Shown here: positions 43,201 to 51,650 of the stretch, in pieces | How positions within the stretch are numbered: position 1 is the stretch's first letter | Layout of the letters: the number at the start of each line of letters is the position of its first letter | Assembly (NCBI GenBank): GCA_009840385.1 | Contig: VXNX01000013.1 | Location: 634,222-698,221, forward strand | Direction of reading: 5' to 3' | From: Candidatus Dadabacteria bacterium | GTDB lineage: Bacteria > Desulfobacterota_D > UBA1144 > Nemesobacterales > Nemesobacteraceae | DNA length: 64,000 nucleotides | Translations under genes and position numbers: made by a program | The notes under the pieces: generated by a model | The model's input: only the letters and a program-made list of their open reading frames with translations | The model's database searches: none | Told to the model about the DNA's origin: nothing

Positions 43201-44866
43201 GGTCACGGGTCTTAAAAACGGCACTGTCTACTCCTTCAGGGTGCGCGCGGTGAACGTAGTAGGTCCGGGAGATGCTTCAGCCGAGGCCACGGCCGAGACG
43301 AGCGCTTCTGCCTTTCGGCGGCTAAGACGTGTCAGCATCAGTATTCTTCCCGAGTTCGGGAGGACTATGACGAGGAATTCGCTTGATGCGCTTACGTGGC
43401 GTCTTGACAGCGTGCTTTCGGGGTCTTTTGAGCGCACAGGGATGTTCAGGCTCATGGATCAGCGCGCGGGGCTCCACGATGTCATTGGAATTGATATGTG
43501 GGATGATCCGGAACTGTTGGAAGAGCTCAGCCTCGAGGAACTGCTCTACGGGTCTTCATTCATAATCAAGGCCGGAGGGATGCCTAGGAAACCGAAGCAA
43601 TATCCAAAAGAACGGCCCAAAGAAGCTCCCGGAAAGCATACTCGGGAACATTCAAAAGAATTACCGAAAGAATTACGGAGGGAATATCCCGGGGATGAAA
43701 ATATGTGGATTGAAGAGGATGGGAAACCGGAGCTCATAGAGAGGCAGGGGGATATAGCGTTCTGGGGCAAGGCGGACTACAGTGCCCTTTCGGTCGGGAG
43801 AAGCGGCGAAAGTCTGAACTGGGACGGTAGCGTAGCAAGCGGCTATCTCGGGGTCGACAGGCGGTTAACCGAGAGCGTGCTGATGGGACTTTCCGTCGCT
43901 TTGACGAAGGGAGATTTCGATTACACGGACTCCACCCCGGGAGAGGGAGGAAGTGGAGATTACTATGTAAGGATGCTTAGCGTGGCTCCGTACGTTGCGT
44001 GGCTTATATCCGAAGACGCTTACCTCTGGGGTGCGATTGGCTACGGTCGCGGGGAAATAGAGATAGACGACGAAGAAGTTCAGAGCGTCGCTTCAAGCGA
44101 CCTCAGCTACAAGTCGGCGGCCGCGGGAGGAAGCGGCAGGGTGTTTGACGTGGGAGACACCACCTTCTCGCTTAAGGGCGAAGCGTTTAAGGTATGGATG
44201 GATGTTGAGGGCGACGACTACCTGATCGATGACTCCTCCGTGGGAGTACACCAGCTGCGGTTGAGCATGGAGGGAAGCTATGAGTACAGGTTTGCGTCCG
44301 GAACTTGGCTCAATCCCCTTGTGGAAGTTGCGCTTCGCCATGACGGGGGAGACGGAGAGACGGGCACCGGGGTTGAAATCGGAGGCGGGTTCCTTTTCGA
44401 GGATCCGAATATGGGCCTGAGTATTTCCGGAAGGGGGCGCTGGCTGGCGACCCACAGCTCAGATAAGTTCAGCCAGTGGGGCGTGGGGGGAGCGATAATC
44501 CTTGATACGGGAGCGGACAAGCGGGGAGCGCTGTTCAGCGTGGCTCCGGGGTGGGGAGAGACTTCAAGCGGGATTGAGAATCTCTGGGAGCGCGGAGTTA
44601 AAGGACTCTCGTCAGAAGACGGCAGGAACAGCGATATGCACCTTGACGCGGAGTTCGGATACGGACTCTCGGCTCTCGGCGGAGACGGGCTCCTTACTCC
44701 TTACAGCGGCCTCAGGGTTAGAGGAGACGGGTGGCGACAGTACCGCCTCGGCAGTCGTCTGGACCTCGGGCATTCTGCAAGCCTGAGCCTTGAAACCGAG
44801 CGCAGGCAGAGCGACGCGAAGAAACCCGAGCACGGAGTCATGCTGAGAGGAAAGCTTAATTTCTGA
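40202..44866 (+). CDS. Giant predicted autotransporter adhesin with SRCR, FN3 and cadherin-like domains
   Basis: A 1554-residue surface protein. A long N-terminal extension ends in a signal peptide (about residues 70-94, AHA|QT). An SRCR domain (about 112-205) has six cysteines at 127, 140, 171, 181, 194 and 204. FN3 follows (211-315). Three cadherin-like repeats (about 318-412, 512-612, 714-812; motif ATRSVxENTxxGxNxG) alternate with two W-x-W Ig-like modules. A Pro/Asn linker (826-843), two more FN3 modules (846-1033), a charged linker and a C-terminal barrel (about 1185-1554) with final Phe complete it. The barrel fits type V export of the passenger. SRCR domains are best known in animals. 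ATG 40202 is the first possible start and could be too early. Ligand unknown. Confidence 0.88.
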   Translation: MVEHKRLVCRAERQRESLSSLHRNERAAEPIPKRASFQIKVLGTLFFLFCLRGLRAVCPLSLFTVRKRVTLRSGVCLLLFVYMLSMFFSVAAHAQTLGFATDSYKVTDTTEKIIRGRLEYSNGQGVCDDYFTDEDAMVACAELGHIRSEGRALTRLRSAGNDDFRLDDLLCDGSEASLGDCSRSDDGNPGDHNCRDTEHTGVVCHTEVVKPKAPELSAAPDPEDEDTAILSWTAPRIEFTGHGINYIESIVDRYQLQISEDGNTGWTDVSTGIRSTRREFLHRGLSSGTWYYRIRAVNTAGNGPYSNVAEVTLGGNGSPVFSEGTSATRSVAENTVAGENIGGPVEAAGSESYLLGGTDANSFDIDGTTGQLKTKAALDYEDKNSYSVTVTAQHNGSATSIDVAISVTNVDEPGVVIFSYPSPFQVNEIVTATLSDPDGSASGVTWEWERSLSQNSGWTSITETTDASHDLVVADEDHYLRATATYTDAVFGSGKTARAISNKVPNLNWPPMFDESDPATRSVAENTTAGENIGARVTAMDPESDTLIYSLGGTDANSFDIDSSTGQIKTKNPLDFETKNSYSVTVIARDRPVGAADLQSDTITVTIGVTDEEEEGTITLSSVQPQVDALLTAALRDPDGDVLAVTWTWEKSTSRNNGWTVISGATGSGYTPVDDDVDNYLRVKADYTDRRGSGKMAHVISDLVVRVEPPSNNAPTFSAPTATRSVPENTPPGRNVGAPVTAMDQDNDPLTYSLGGADAASFALADPTSGQIKTKAPLDYETKRSYSVEITVNDPSLESATIAVTINVTNVTESPSSTKTPDPGVTPNTPNTPNKPNKPNTPKATVPSAPGNLMAAGGDGEVTLSWRTPNDGGSVIKYYEYMIDDIQWISTKRKSTTHTITGLINGETYKFKVRAVNSIGPGPESRPVRATPATAPGAPQNLTAVPGDERVTLMWERPVDNGGLPITSYEYSQKEEGGSFGNWISIDNSGPMETNETSYVVTGLKNGTVYSFRVRAVNVVGPGDASAEATAETSASAFRRLRRVSISILPEFGRTMTRNSLDALTWRLDSVLSGSFERTGMFRLMDQRAGLHDVIGIDMWDDPELLEELSLEELLYGSSFIIKAGGMPRKPKQYPKERPKEAPGKHTREHSKELPKELRREYPGDENMWIEEDGKPELIERQGDIAFWGKADYSALSVGRSGESLNWDGSVASGYLGVDRRLTESVLMGLSVALTKGDFDYTDSTPGEGGSGDYYVRMLSVAPYVAWLISEDAYLWGAIGYGRGEIEIDDEEVQSVASSDLSYKSAAAGGSGRVFDVGDTTFSLKGEAFKVWMDVEGDDYLIDDSSVGVHQLRLSMEGSYEYRFASGTWLNPLVEVALRHDGGDGETGTGVEIGGGFLFEDPNMGLSISGRGRWLATHSSDKFSQWGVGGAIILDTGADKRGALFSVAPGWGETSSGIENLWERGVKGLSSEDGRNSDMHLDAEFGYGLSALGGDGLLTPYSGLRVRGDGWRQYRLGSRLDLGHSASLSLETERRQSDAKKPEHGVMLRGKLNF

Positions 44867-44951
44867 TCGGTTCCAAAGGCGGCGTCCGGACTGCTGACTG
44901 CTCCCTTTATCGCAAGAAGAGTCCTCAGGTAAGAATCGGCTTTTTAGACAA

Positions 44952-46799
44952 CTACAGCCAGTCGTCTTCAAACGTATCGGCCGGGCGCTGGTGGAAAGCT
45001 CCCGTGTCCAGACTGTTTTTAAAACCCCGGAACTTAAGCAGTCCCGAGATCGCGGGTTTTATCTGGCTTCTTTCGACCACCAGGTGAACCCCTCCGTGTT
45101 CTTCGTAGAATTCAGAGGACATTATTTTCGGGTCGACCCCGCGGCCGCCGCTTGTGAGCTTCACAACGCGGTCCCCGGCAAAAGCTATGGTCGCTTTCTT
45201 CTCCGATATCAGGAAGTCTCCCTGCACAGCGTAGCTCGCAAGCGCTCCTCCCGTTGTCGGGTGGCCGAGTATGGAGATGTTCGGAAGCCCGTGCTCCTTG
45301 AGCCTCATTATCGCGGATATGGTCTTCGCCATCTGGTAGAGCGCCACGGTCCCTTCCTGCATCCGGGCGCCTCCGCTTACTGTTATCGTTACCAGGGGGA
45401 GCTTGTGTTCTATGGCGTAGCTCACCACTATGTTCATCTTCTCACCGAAAACGGAGCTCATTGACCCGCCCATGAACCTGAAATCGCAGACCGCCACCGC
45501 GACGGGTATGCCGAACATGGTCCCGTAGCCCGTTACCAGGGAATCTTTCGAGTCGGTCTTTCCGGCGAGCTTCTGTCTCGAGGACGAATAGTTAAAGAAC
45601 TTGTAGACGGAATCCACGTCTTCAAGAGAGAGGCCGGGTTCTATTTCGTGAAAAGACGCCTCGTCGAGGAGAAAGTCAAGGTAGTCGTCCGAGCTCAGCG
45701 CTTCAGGGCGGTTGCAGTAAGGACACGAGGAATTGTTCGCATGAAGCTCTTTTTTCGTGAGCTGCTTTTTGCAACCGGGGCGTATGATTTTTCCCTGCCC
45801 GTCCTTTTCGTCGTTGCAGAAATGGGGTTCCGATCCGTAGATGGCTATCTGCATCTCTTCGATGTCGGGATTTTCCTTTCTTCCGCTGAAATAGTTGGGA
45901 AGCCAGGCCTTTATTTTCTTTGAGATTCCTTCGTAGATTCTTTGCTGTTTTTTCACGCGCCCGCAGCGCTCGATTTTCCTTCGAAGCTCCTCGCGCAGGT
46001 GCCTTACGTCGTAGCGGTCAAGCTCCTTTGAAGCGGCTGAGAGAGACGCCTGCAGGTTTTTCAGGGTCGCGGGGATGTAATTGCTTTTTCCAAGAGGGGC
46101 CTCTTTCACCACTTCGTCTATTATTCCGTATTTCTTCATGTGAGTCGCGGTGGGCTGAAGCACCTCGAGGGCTTCTGCGACCTTGTCCGCGCTTCTGAAG
46201 AGAATGGCGGAGCAGCCCTCGGCGGTTATCACGGAGTATTCGGCTCGCGAGAGCATAAGTCTTTTGTGTCCGAGCTGTATGGCGATTGCGCCCCCGCTTC
46301 CCCCGAGTCCGAGCACGGTGGTTATCGTTTTCGTTCTTATGGAGATCATTTTCGACTGGCAGTAGGAAATCAGCCAGGACTGAAGTTTTTCGGCCGAGTA
46401 CTCGTAGGGATCTCCTCCTATGGTATCAATGAACGTGAAGAGCTTGAGGCGGTTCTGTTCCGCATACTCCATCATGCATAAAGACAGTCCGTAACCGTCT
46501 GCCTTTACCATTCCGAAGTTAAGTGTTGTTCTTTCCTTTTCGCTGGAAGGGGTCTGCTGGGCTATTACGGCCACTTCCTCTCCCGTGCCCTTGAACACTG
46601 CGGTGCCTACTATGACGGCGGGATCGTTAACGAATTCGATCTTCTTGCCCGAGGGGGCGTGGATGAAGTTTCTGAACCCGTGGAGCTTGTTCCAGGGAGT
46701 AAAGTCGGTGAAGAGAGTTCCGATCAGGTGCTTTGACTTGATCCTGTCGTAGCTCTTTGCCTCCTCGTGGGCCCGAAGTATTTTTGCCGTTGATGCCAT
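44952..46799 (-). CDS. Fused acetyl-CoA carboxylase carboxyltransferase (AccA-AccD single chain)
   Basis: A 615-residue protein joining both carboxyltransferase subunits that make malonyl-CoA from carboxybiotin and acetyl-CoA. Residues 1 to about 265 are AccA-like (LGLGGSGGAIAIQLG, SVITAEGCSAIL). A helical linker leads to an AccD-like half with zinc ligands Cys328, 343, 359 and 362, and VCDFRFMGGSMSSVFGEK, SGGARMQEG and DPTTGG-like HPTTGGALASYAVQGD. In most bacteria accA and accD are separate genes. The zinc ribbon spacing (15, 16, 3) is longer than usual. It stands alone, with no accB/accC near. Confidence 0.9.
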   Translation of the reverse strand: MASTAKILRAHEEAKSYDRIKSKHLIGTLFTDFTPWNKLHGFRNFIHAPSGKKIEFVNDPAVIVGTAVFKGTGEEVAVIAQQTPSSEKERTTLNFGMVKADGYGLSLCMMEYAEQNRLKLFTFIDTIGGDPYEYSAEKLQSWLISYCQSKMISIRTKTITTVLGLGGSGGAIAIQLGHKRLMLSRAEYSVITAEGCSAILFRSADKVAEALEVLQPTATHMKKYGIIDEVVKEAPLGKSNYIPATLKNLQASLSAASKELDRYDVRHLREELRRKIERCGRVKKQQRIYEGISKKIKAWLPNYFSGRKENPDIEEMQIAIYGSEPHFCNDEKDGQGKIIRPGCKKQLTKKELHANNSSCPYCNRPEALSSDDYLDFLLDEASFHEIEPGLSLEDVDSVYKFFNYSSSRQKLAGKTDSKDSLVTGYGTMFGIPVAVAVCDFRFMGGSMSSVFGEKMNIVVSYAIEHKLPLVTITVSGGARMQEGTVALYQMAKTISAIMRLKEHGLPNISILGHPTTGGALASYAVQGDFLISEKKATIAFAGDRVVKLTSGGRGVDPKIMSSEFYEEHGGVHLVVERSQIKPAISGLLKFRGFKNSLDTGAFHQRPADTFEDDWL

Positions 46800-47016
46800 G
46801 GTGTATTTTGCGGCGACCGCTCCACGGACCCGCCATATATAAGTATATAATTAAATCTGTTTGTGGGAAAAGGAATCTGTTCTCCAGAAAACCGCGAACT
46901 GCCTCCCACTATACCAACCCGCCTGTGCCCAACGAATCCTCCGCGCGAAGAATCGTCGCAAGATTCGTCCAGGGTTTTGTTATGGGGAAAATCTAGATAT
47001 ACGGGTTTCTGCTTTT

Positions 47017-47340
47017 TTATGCGTTGAAAGACTGTCCGCAGCCGCAGGAACCGGTCGCGTTCGGATTTTCGATCGCAAAGCCCTTTCCCTCAAGACCGTC
47101 CTTGAAATCAAGGACTGCCCCGTCAAGATAGGTATAGCTGAGCTCGTCGATGGCGACCTTTATGCCGTCGGATTCAATCAAGTTATCTCCTTCTTCGGTC
47201 TCGTCGTCAAATCCCATCTCGTAGGAGAATCCGGAACAGCCGCCGGGTACTATCCTCACCCGGAGAAACGCTTCCTCGATATCATCTTCGGCAAGCAGCC
47301 TTTTTATTTCATCTACGGCTTTGGGAGTTACGGAAAACAT
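47017..47340 (-). CDS. HesB/IscA-type iron-sulfur carrier (ErpA-like)
   Basis: A 107-residue A-type carrier that hands Fe-S clusters to apoproteins. The conserved cysteines are all present: VRIVPGGCSGFSYEMGF (first Cys, about residue 35) and GSCGCGQSF (C-terminal pair, about residues 100 and 102). DFKDGLEGKGFAIENPNA is the family signature. ATG 47340 has an AGGAGGCAGAGG site; the longer frame to 47448 adds 36 unrelated residues. It is divergent from the M24 peptidase gene. Confidence 0.94.
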   Translation of the reverse strand: MFSVTPKAVDEIKRLLAEDDIEEAFLRVRIVPGGCSGFSYEMGFDDETEEGDNLIESDGIKVAIDELSYTYLDGAVLDFKDGLEGKGFAIENPNATGSCGCGQSFNA

Positions 47341-47482
47341 ATTTCCTCTGCCTCCTCGCAGTGTGAATTCTTTTACCACTCCGTCTAACAAAATACATCT
47401 GCCGGGCGCGGTTGTCAAAGCGAAGCCAGCAACGAACCGTTCGGGCATCCCCCGCGGTTTGCCCGTACGCCCTGGTTTGCTG

Positions 47483-47488
47483 TATAGT
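47483..47488 (+). promoter_or_regulatory. -10 box (TATAGT) at the M24 peptidase start
   Basis: TATAGT with TTGCCC at 47459-47464 (18-base spacer). It ends 7 bases before the GTG start 47496, placing transcription at the start codon. Confidence 0.5.
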
Positions 47489-47495
47489 TTTCGGC

Positions 47496-48626
47496 GTGAG
47501 CAGAACCGCCTACCTTATAATCGATTCAAGCGAGCGCAATTCCGACCTTTACCACAGAACCGGTTTTTTCGTTCCGGATCCCGTTATTTTTTTCGAGCAC
47601 GACGGCGAAGGAACACTGGTTCTCAGCGATCTTGAGCTTGAGCGGGGAAGAAGAGAGGCTAGGGTAGAACGGGTCGTCTCGCTCGGGGAGTGGGTTGCCG
47701 CAGTTCGCGGAAGGAGGAGGAAAAGGCCCGGCATTGCCGAGGTGGCTGCGGCAATCCTAAGGCAGAGAGGAATAAGGAGCCTGATTGTCCAGAGATACTT
47801 TCCGGTTTCCTATGCCGACGCGCTTCGGGAGGCCGGTTTTTTCGTCAAGATTGCAAAGACAGATTTTCTTTTCCCCGAGCGTCTCAGGAAATCCCCGGCG
47901 GAAGTCTCACTCATAAAGAAGGCCCTTTCCGCTACGGCATGGGCCATGAGGATTGCTATTTCAATTATATCGGACTCAGTGGTGAAGGGCTCCGTGCTTT
48001 ACCGTGACGGCAAGCCCCTTACCTCGGAGATAGTGCGCTCCGCCGTAAGTTCCTATCTTGCCGCACATGGGTATGTGGCTTCGAACACTATAGTGGCCGG
48101 AGGGGTCCAGGGCTCCATGCCCCATGAGAAGGGTTCGGGTCCTCTTAAGGCTGGATGGCCGGTGGTGATCGACATTTTCCCGAGATCTCAGGAGAACGCC
48201 TACTTCGGCGACATGACGAGGACAGTTGTTAAGGGCGAGCCTTCGGCGGAACTTTCAAGGATGTACAATACCGTTTTGCGCGGCCAGAAAATCGCGTTTT
48301 CCATGATAAAAGACGGCGTGAGATCAAAGGACGTGCACGGCGCGGTAATGGATTTTTTCACGGAACGGGGGTTTCCGACCACGGCTTCGGGTTCCGCAAG
48401 CCCCCAGGGCTTCATACATTCCACGGGGCACGGTCTGGGGCTTGACATCCACGAGCCGCCGAGAATCGGTCCCGGCAACGAGATTCTGAGGGAGGGAAAC
48501 GTCGTTACTGTAGAGCCCGGTCTTTACTACGAGCGTCTCGGGGGAGTCAGGATAGAGGACGTGGTTGTGGTGACGCGGGATGGAAACGAGAATCTGACCC
48601 GGTGTTCGAAGAGGTTTCGGGTCTAA
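47496..48626 (+). CDS. M24 family metallopeptidase (Xaa-Pro aminopeptidase type)
   Basis: A 376-residue peptidase. The N-terminal third is a creatinase-like domain; the C-terminal two thirds form the pita-bread fold. Metal ligands are seen in VVIDIFPRSQENAYFGDMTRT (two Asp), STGHGLGLDIHEPP (His), VTVEPGLYYE (Glu) and GVRIEDVVVV (Glu). It removes N-terminal residues before proline, or a related reaction. I use GTG 47496: it begins the conserved domain and follows the -10 box, whereas the frame to ATG 47412 overlaps the promoter of the divergent ErpA-like gene. MazG follows after 16 bases. Confidence 0.9.
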   Translation: MSRTAYLIIDSSERNSDLYHRTGFFVPDPVIFFEHDGEGTLVLSDLELERGRREARVERVVSLGEWVAAVRGRRRKRPGIAEVAAAILRQRGIRSLIVQRYFPVSYADALREAGFFVKIAKTDFLFPERLRKSPAEVSLIKKALSATAWAMRIAISIISDSVVKGSVLYRDGKPLTSEIVRSAVSSYLAAHGYVASNTIVAGGVQGSMPHEKGSGPLKAGWPVVIDIFPRSQENAYFGDMTRTVVKGEPSAELSRMYNTVLRGQKIAFSMIKDGVRSKDVHGAVMDFFTERGFPTTASGSASPQGFIHSTGHGLGLDIHEPPRIGPGNEILREGNVVTVEPGLYYERLGGVRIEDVVVVTRDGNENLTRCSKRFRV

Positions 48627-48642
48627 GGTTGCCCTAGGAGCC

Positions 48643-49413
48643 ATGGAAGAGAAAAAGACTTTTGAGGATATAGTTTCGCTTGCGAGGCGTCTTCGCGCTC
48701 CGGGAGGCTGTCCGTGGGACAGGGAGCAGACCCTCGAGTCCCTTCGTGCTTATGTTCTCGAAGAGGCCTACGAAGTGATACAGGCAATAGAGCTTGAGGA
48801 CACGGACGGACTCGTAGAGGAGCTTGGAGATTTCCTTTTCCAGGCCGTCTTCATCTCCCAGATAGCGAGCGAAGAGGGGAAGTTCGACATAGGCGACGTC
48901 ACGCAGAGACTCCACGACAAGCTCATAAGAAGGCACCCTCATGTGTTCGGGGAAAAAAAGGCCAAGGATGCGGCCGACGCATTGAGGACTTGGAATGCCG
49001 AGAAGCTCAAGGAGAAGAAAGGGAAGCCCGATCTGGAGGAAATACCCAGAGCCATGCCCTCTTTGATGAGGGCGCAGAGGGTTGGCGAGAAAGCGGCCCG
49101 CTCCGGGTTTGACTGGAGGGATACTTCTTCAGTTCTTGCTAAGGTAAAGGAGGAACTGCTTGAGCTTGAGCGGGAAATGGAGGCCGGAGAGGGAAACAGA
49201 TCCCGGGAGGAATGGGGAGATTTAATCTTTTCCGTCGTGAATCTGGCAAGACATCTAGACATCGACGCCGAGACTGCGTCTCATGGGGCCATCGAGAAGT
49301 TCATAAAGAGATTCTCCCGGTTCGAGGAGAAAGCGCGGACCAGTGAAAAAGAGATAACCGCTCTTTCCATGGAGCAGATGGACGAGATCTGGGAAGAGGT
49401 AAAAAAGACGTAG
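48643..49413 (+). CDS. mazG: Nucleoside triphosphate pyrophosphohydrolase MazG
   Basis: A 256-residue house-cleaning enzyme that hydrolyses (d)NTPs to monophosphate and pyrophosphate. It has two MazG repeats: LRAPGGCPWDREQTLESLRAYVLEEAYEVIQAIE with the EExxE metal motif and EELGDFLFQAVF, then a second repeat near residues 140-230 (GFDWRDTSSVLAKVKEELLELEREM; REEWGDLIFSVVNLARHL). Length matches the two-domain E. coli MazG (263). A TAGGAG site precedes the ATG. Likely co-transcribed with the M24 gene. Confidence 0.96.
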   Translation: MEEKKTFEDIVSLARRLRAPGGCPWDREQTLESLRAYVLEEAYEVIQAIELEDTDGLVEELGDFLFQAVFISQIASEEGKFDIGDVTQRLHDKLIRRHPHVFGEKKAKDAADALRTWNAEKLKEKKGKPDLEEIPRAMPSLMRAQRVGEKAARSGFDWRDTSSVLAKVKEELLELEREMEAGEGNRSREEWGDLIFSVVNLARHLDIDAETASHGAIEKFIKRFSRFEEKARTSEKEITALSMEQMDEIWEEVKKT

Positions 49414-49483
49414 CTTTTTCCGCTTCAGGGGTATTCTTTGGCCGTGAACGGTTCTTAAATTGAGAAATACAAGGAGAAAACAT

Positions 49484-50392
49484 ATGAGGCATTTTACGGG
49501 GAACGGGTGTTTTTGGCTTGTGGCGGTTCTTGTGGCGTCCGTCTTGTCGGTGACGGATTCCGCGGCGGAAGGTTTTTATGTAGGGCTTGAGGCAGGTTTT
49601 TCAAAGTCGGGAGACATGGACGTTTCCCAGTCCTTAATTGATCACCCGACCCAATGCGATTCGTTTCTTTACCCTTCCGGTGCGACTCCGCCGATGGACG
49701 CGGAGTGTACCACCGAAAAAATAACTACCATTGCAAACGTGTTTGCCCCCGGCGCTGGCTTCGCGGGAGGCGCGACCCTGGGTTATGCCTTCGGCAACGG
49801 GCTTCGTTTTGAGGCGGAGTATCTGAACCGCCGTCAGGGCTCGCAGAGAAGGCTCGCGCGCCTCGGTCCCGGCGGCGGCGAAACGCTTGAGCAAAAGGAG
49901 AGCGAATGGGACGAGAACGATCCTCCTTCAGAACGCGTGTACGACCTCAGCGCTCATCATTTCTTCCTGAACGCCTACTACGACCTGCGCAACGGCTCGC
50001 CTTTTACGCCCTATATCGGGGGCGGTATAGGTGTGGGTTCGACGGAGATGCGTTACTCGGCCAGATTTCTGCGCAGAAGCGATCTGGGTCCGGAACCGTG
50101 GCAGATGGCCGCGTCGGGAACGGTCAGCGACATAGACACGAAGCTGGGAAAAACCAGGTTCGGCTTTCAGGTTGTGGGCGGAGTCGACTATGCGCTTGGC
50201 GACGATCTTTCAGTCGGCGCCAAGGTCCGCTGGACGCGCCTCAGCGGTTTTGACCGAAACGACATGTCTTGGACGCGGGTCAGAGGCCACAAACCCATAC
50301 GCGCAGACGGCGTTACGCCGCTTACGACCGATTTCGAAGTGAGTGACGCAGACATCTGGACCTTCACGGTCGGGCTCAAGTATTATCTCTGA
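49484..50392 (+). CDS. Outer-membrane beta-barrel protein (Msp4/OmpA-barrel-like)
   Basis: A 302-residue outer-membrane protein with signal peptide to about SAA|EG. It starts FYVGLEAGFSKSGDMDVS, alternates beta strands with long polar loops (one with two cysteines, TQCDSF and AECTTEK), and ends in WTFTVGLKYYL, the aromatic C-terminal barrel signature. FTPYIGGGIGVG is the typical eighth-strand region of OMP_b-brl and surface-antigen-2 proteins. ATG 49484 is used because AAGGAGAAAAC lies just ahead of it; the in-frame TTG 49460 would include that site. Biological role unknown. Confidence 0.87.
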   Translation: MRHFTGNGCFWLVAVLVASVLSVTDSAAEGFYVGLEAGFSKSGDMDVSQSLIDHPTQCDSFLYPSGATPPMDAECTTEKITTIANVFAPGAGFAGGATLGYAFGNGLRFEAEYLNRRQGSQRRLARLGPGGGETLEQKESEWDENDPPSERVYDLSAHHFFLNAYYDLRNGSPFTPYIGGGIGVGSTEMRYSARFLRRSDLGPEPWQMAASGTVSDIDTKLGKTRFGFQVVGGVDYALGDDLSVGAKVRWTRLSGFDRNDMSWTRVRGHKPIRADGVTPLTTDFEVSDADIWTFTVGLKYYL

Positions 50393-50404
50393 GGTGCCTC
50401 GCGC

Positions 50405-51610
50405 CTATCTGGCGACGAGCGTTCCCATGAGCTTCCAGCCTTGCTCAACGAAGATTCCGCTTGAGGCGGCGCTGTCCTCGGTATAGACAAGCGAGCCGTT
50501 TTTTACCGAGCGGTTCCCGGAATCGAGTATGGCGAAGGGAACGGGTTCGTTTGTGTGGGTCCTGAGGTCTATGGGGGTGGGATGGTCCGAAAGTACAAGC
50601 ACCCTGTATTCGCCGAACTGCTCCATCCCGGCAAGCGCGGGCCCCACTACCTTCTGGTCGAAATCCTCGACCGCCCGTATCTTGAGGCGGGCGTCCCCCA
50701 CATGCCCCGTTTCGTCAGTCGCCTCTATGTGGATCATTGCGAGGTCCACGCGTCGCAGCGACTCAATAGCGCCGCTTACCTTTCCCGCGTAGTTGGTGTC
50801 AAGGTACCCGGTCGCTCCTGGAACCTCGATTACTTCCATCGAGGCGAAAATTCCTATTCCCTTTACGAGGTCGACCGCCGATACGACGGATCCGGTGATT
50901 CCGTAGAGTTCTTGAAGGGGCGGCATGTCGGGTCTTGTCCCTTCGCCCCAGAGCCATACGGAGTCGGCGGTGTTTTTGCCCTCAGCCCTTCTTTTTGCGT
51001 TCACGGGGTGATCTTTCAGTATCCTGCGGGATTTCTCCATCAGACTCAGAAGTTTTTCCGCTCCGTCTCCCGAAGGAAGCCAGGGAGCGATTTCTTTTCC
51101 CGAAATGTCGTGAGGCGGGGTTGTTCGGATACCGCTGTTTCCTCCGCGCCAGAGCAGAAGATGCCTGTAGCTTACCCCCTGGCTCAGGGAGAACTCTTCC
51201 CCGTCGAACTCTTTTTTTAGATCCTCGATTATCCCGGCTGCGTCATCATCCGTTATGTGCCCGGCGCTGTAGTCCTCCATGACCGTCCGGCCGTCTCTCT
51301 CCGCAAGGGTTACAAGGTTGCACCGGACTGCGACGTCCGTTTCCCCGAGCGAAATCCCTATGCTCGCGGCTTCGAGGGGGGATCTTCCCGTGTAGTATTT
51401 CGTGGGGTCGTAGCCCAGCACCGCGAGGTTTCCCACGTCGCTTCCCGGAGGAAGCGGGTCGGGAATGGTTTTCGCGATCCCGAAAATCTCTGCCCGCTTC
51501 GCGATCTCGTCAAGATTGGGAGTGTCGGCTGCTTCAAGCGGAGTCCTGCCGTCAAGCTCGGGGAGCTTGTGGTCGGGCATGCCGTCGCCTTGGAGGATAA
51601 GGTATTTCAC
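50405..51610 (-). CDS. apgM: Cofactor-independent phosphoglycerate mutase, archaeal type (ApgM)
   Basis: A 401-residue alkaline-phosphatase-superfamily enzyme that interconverts 3- and 2-phosphoglycerate. The N-terminal metal site YLILQGDGMPD, ELDGRTPLEAADTPNLDEIA, the Ser loop GSDVGNLAVLGYDP and the C-terminal HIEATDETGHVGD and VLSDHPTPI metal ligands are present. This form is common in archaea and scattered bacteria, unlike GpmA or GpmI. The start is GTG 51610 without a Shine-Dalgarno; a TATACC hexamer lies 11 bases upstream. Convergent with the outer-membrane protein gene. Confidence 0.95.
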   Translation of the reverse strand: MKYLILQGDGMPDHKLPELDGRTPLEAADTPNLDEIAKRAEIFGIAKTIPDPLPPGSDVGNLAVLGYDPTKYYTGRSPLEAASIGISLGETDVAVRCNLVTLAERDGRTVMEDYSAGHITDDDAAGIIEDLKKEFDGEEFSLSQGVSYRHLLLWRGGNSGIRTTPPHDISGKEIAPWLPSGDGAEKLLSLMEKSRRILKDHPVNAKRRAEGKNTADSVWLWGEGTRPDMPPLQELYGITGSVVSAVDLVKGIGIFASMEVIEVPGATGYLDTNYAGKVSGAIESLRRVDLAMIHIEATDETGHVGDARLKIRAVEDFDQKVVGPALAGMEQFGEYRVLVLSDHPTPIDLRTHTNEPVPFAILDSGNRSVKNGSLVYTEDSAASSGIFVEQGWKLMGTLVAR

Positions 51611-51650
51611 GGTGAGAAGAGGGTATATGTAAATTTGGGGGAATCAAGCT

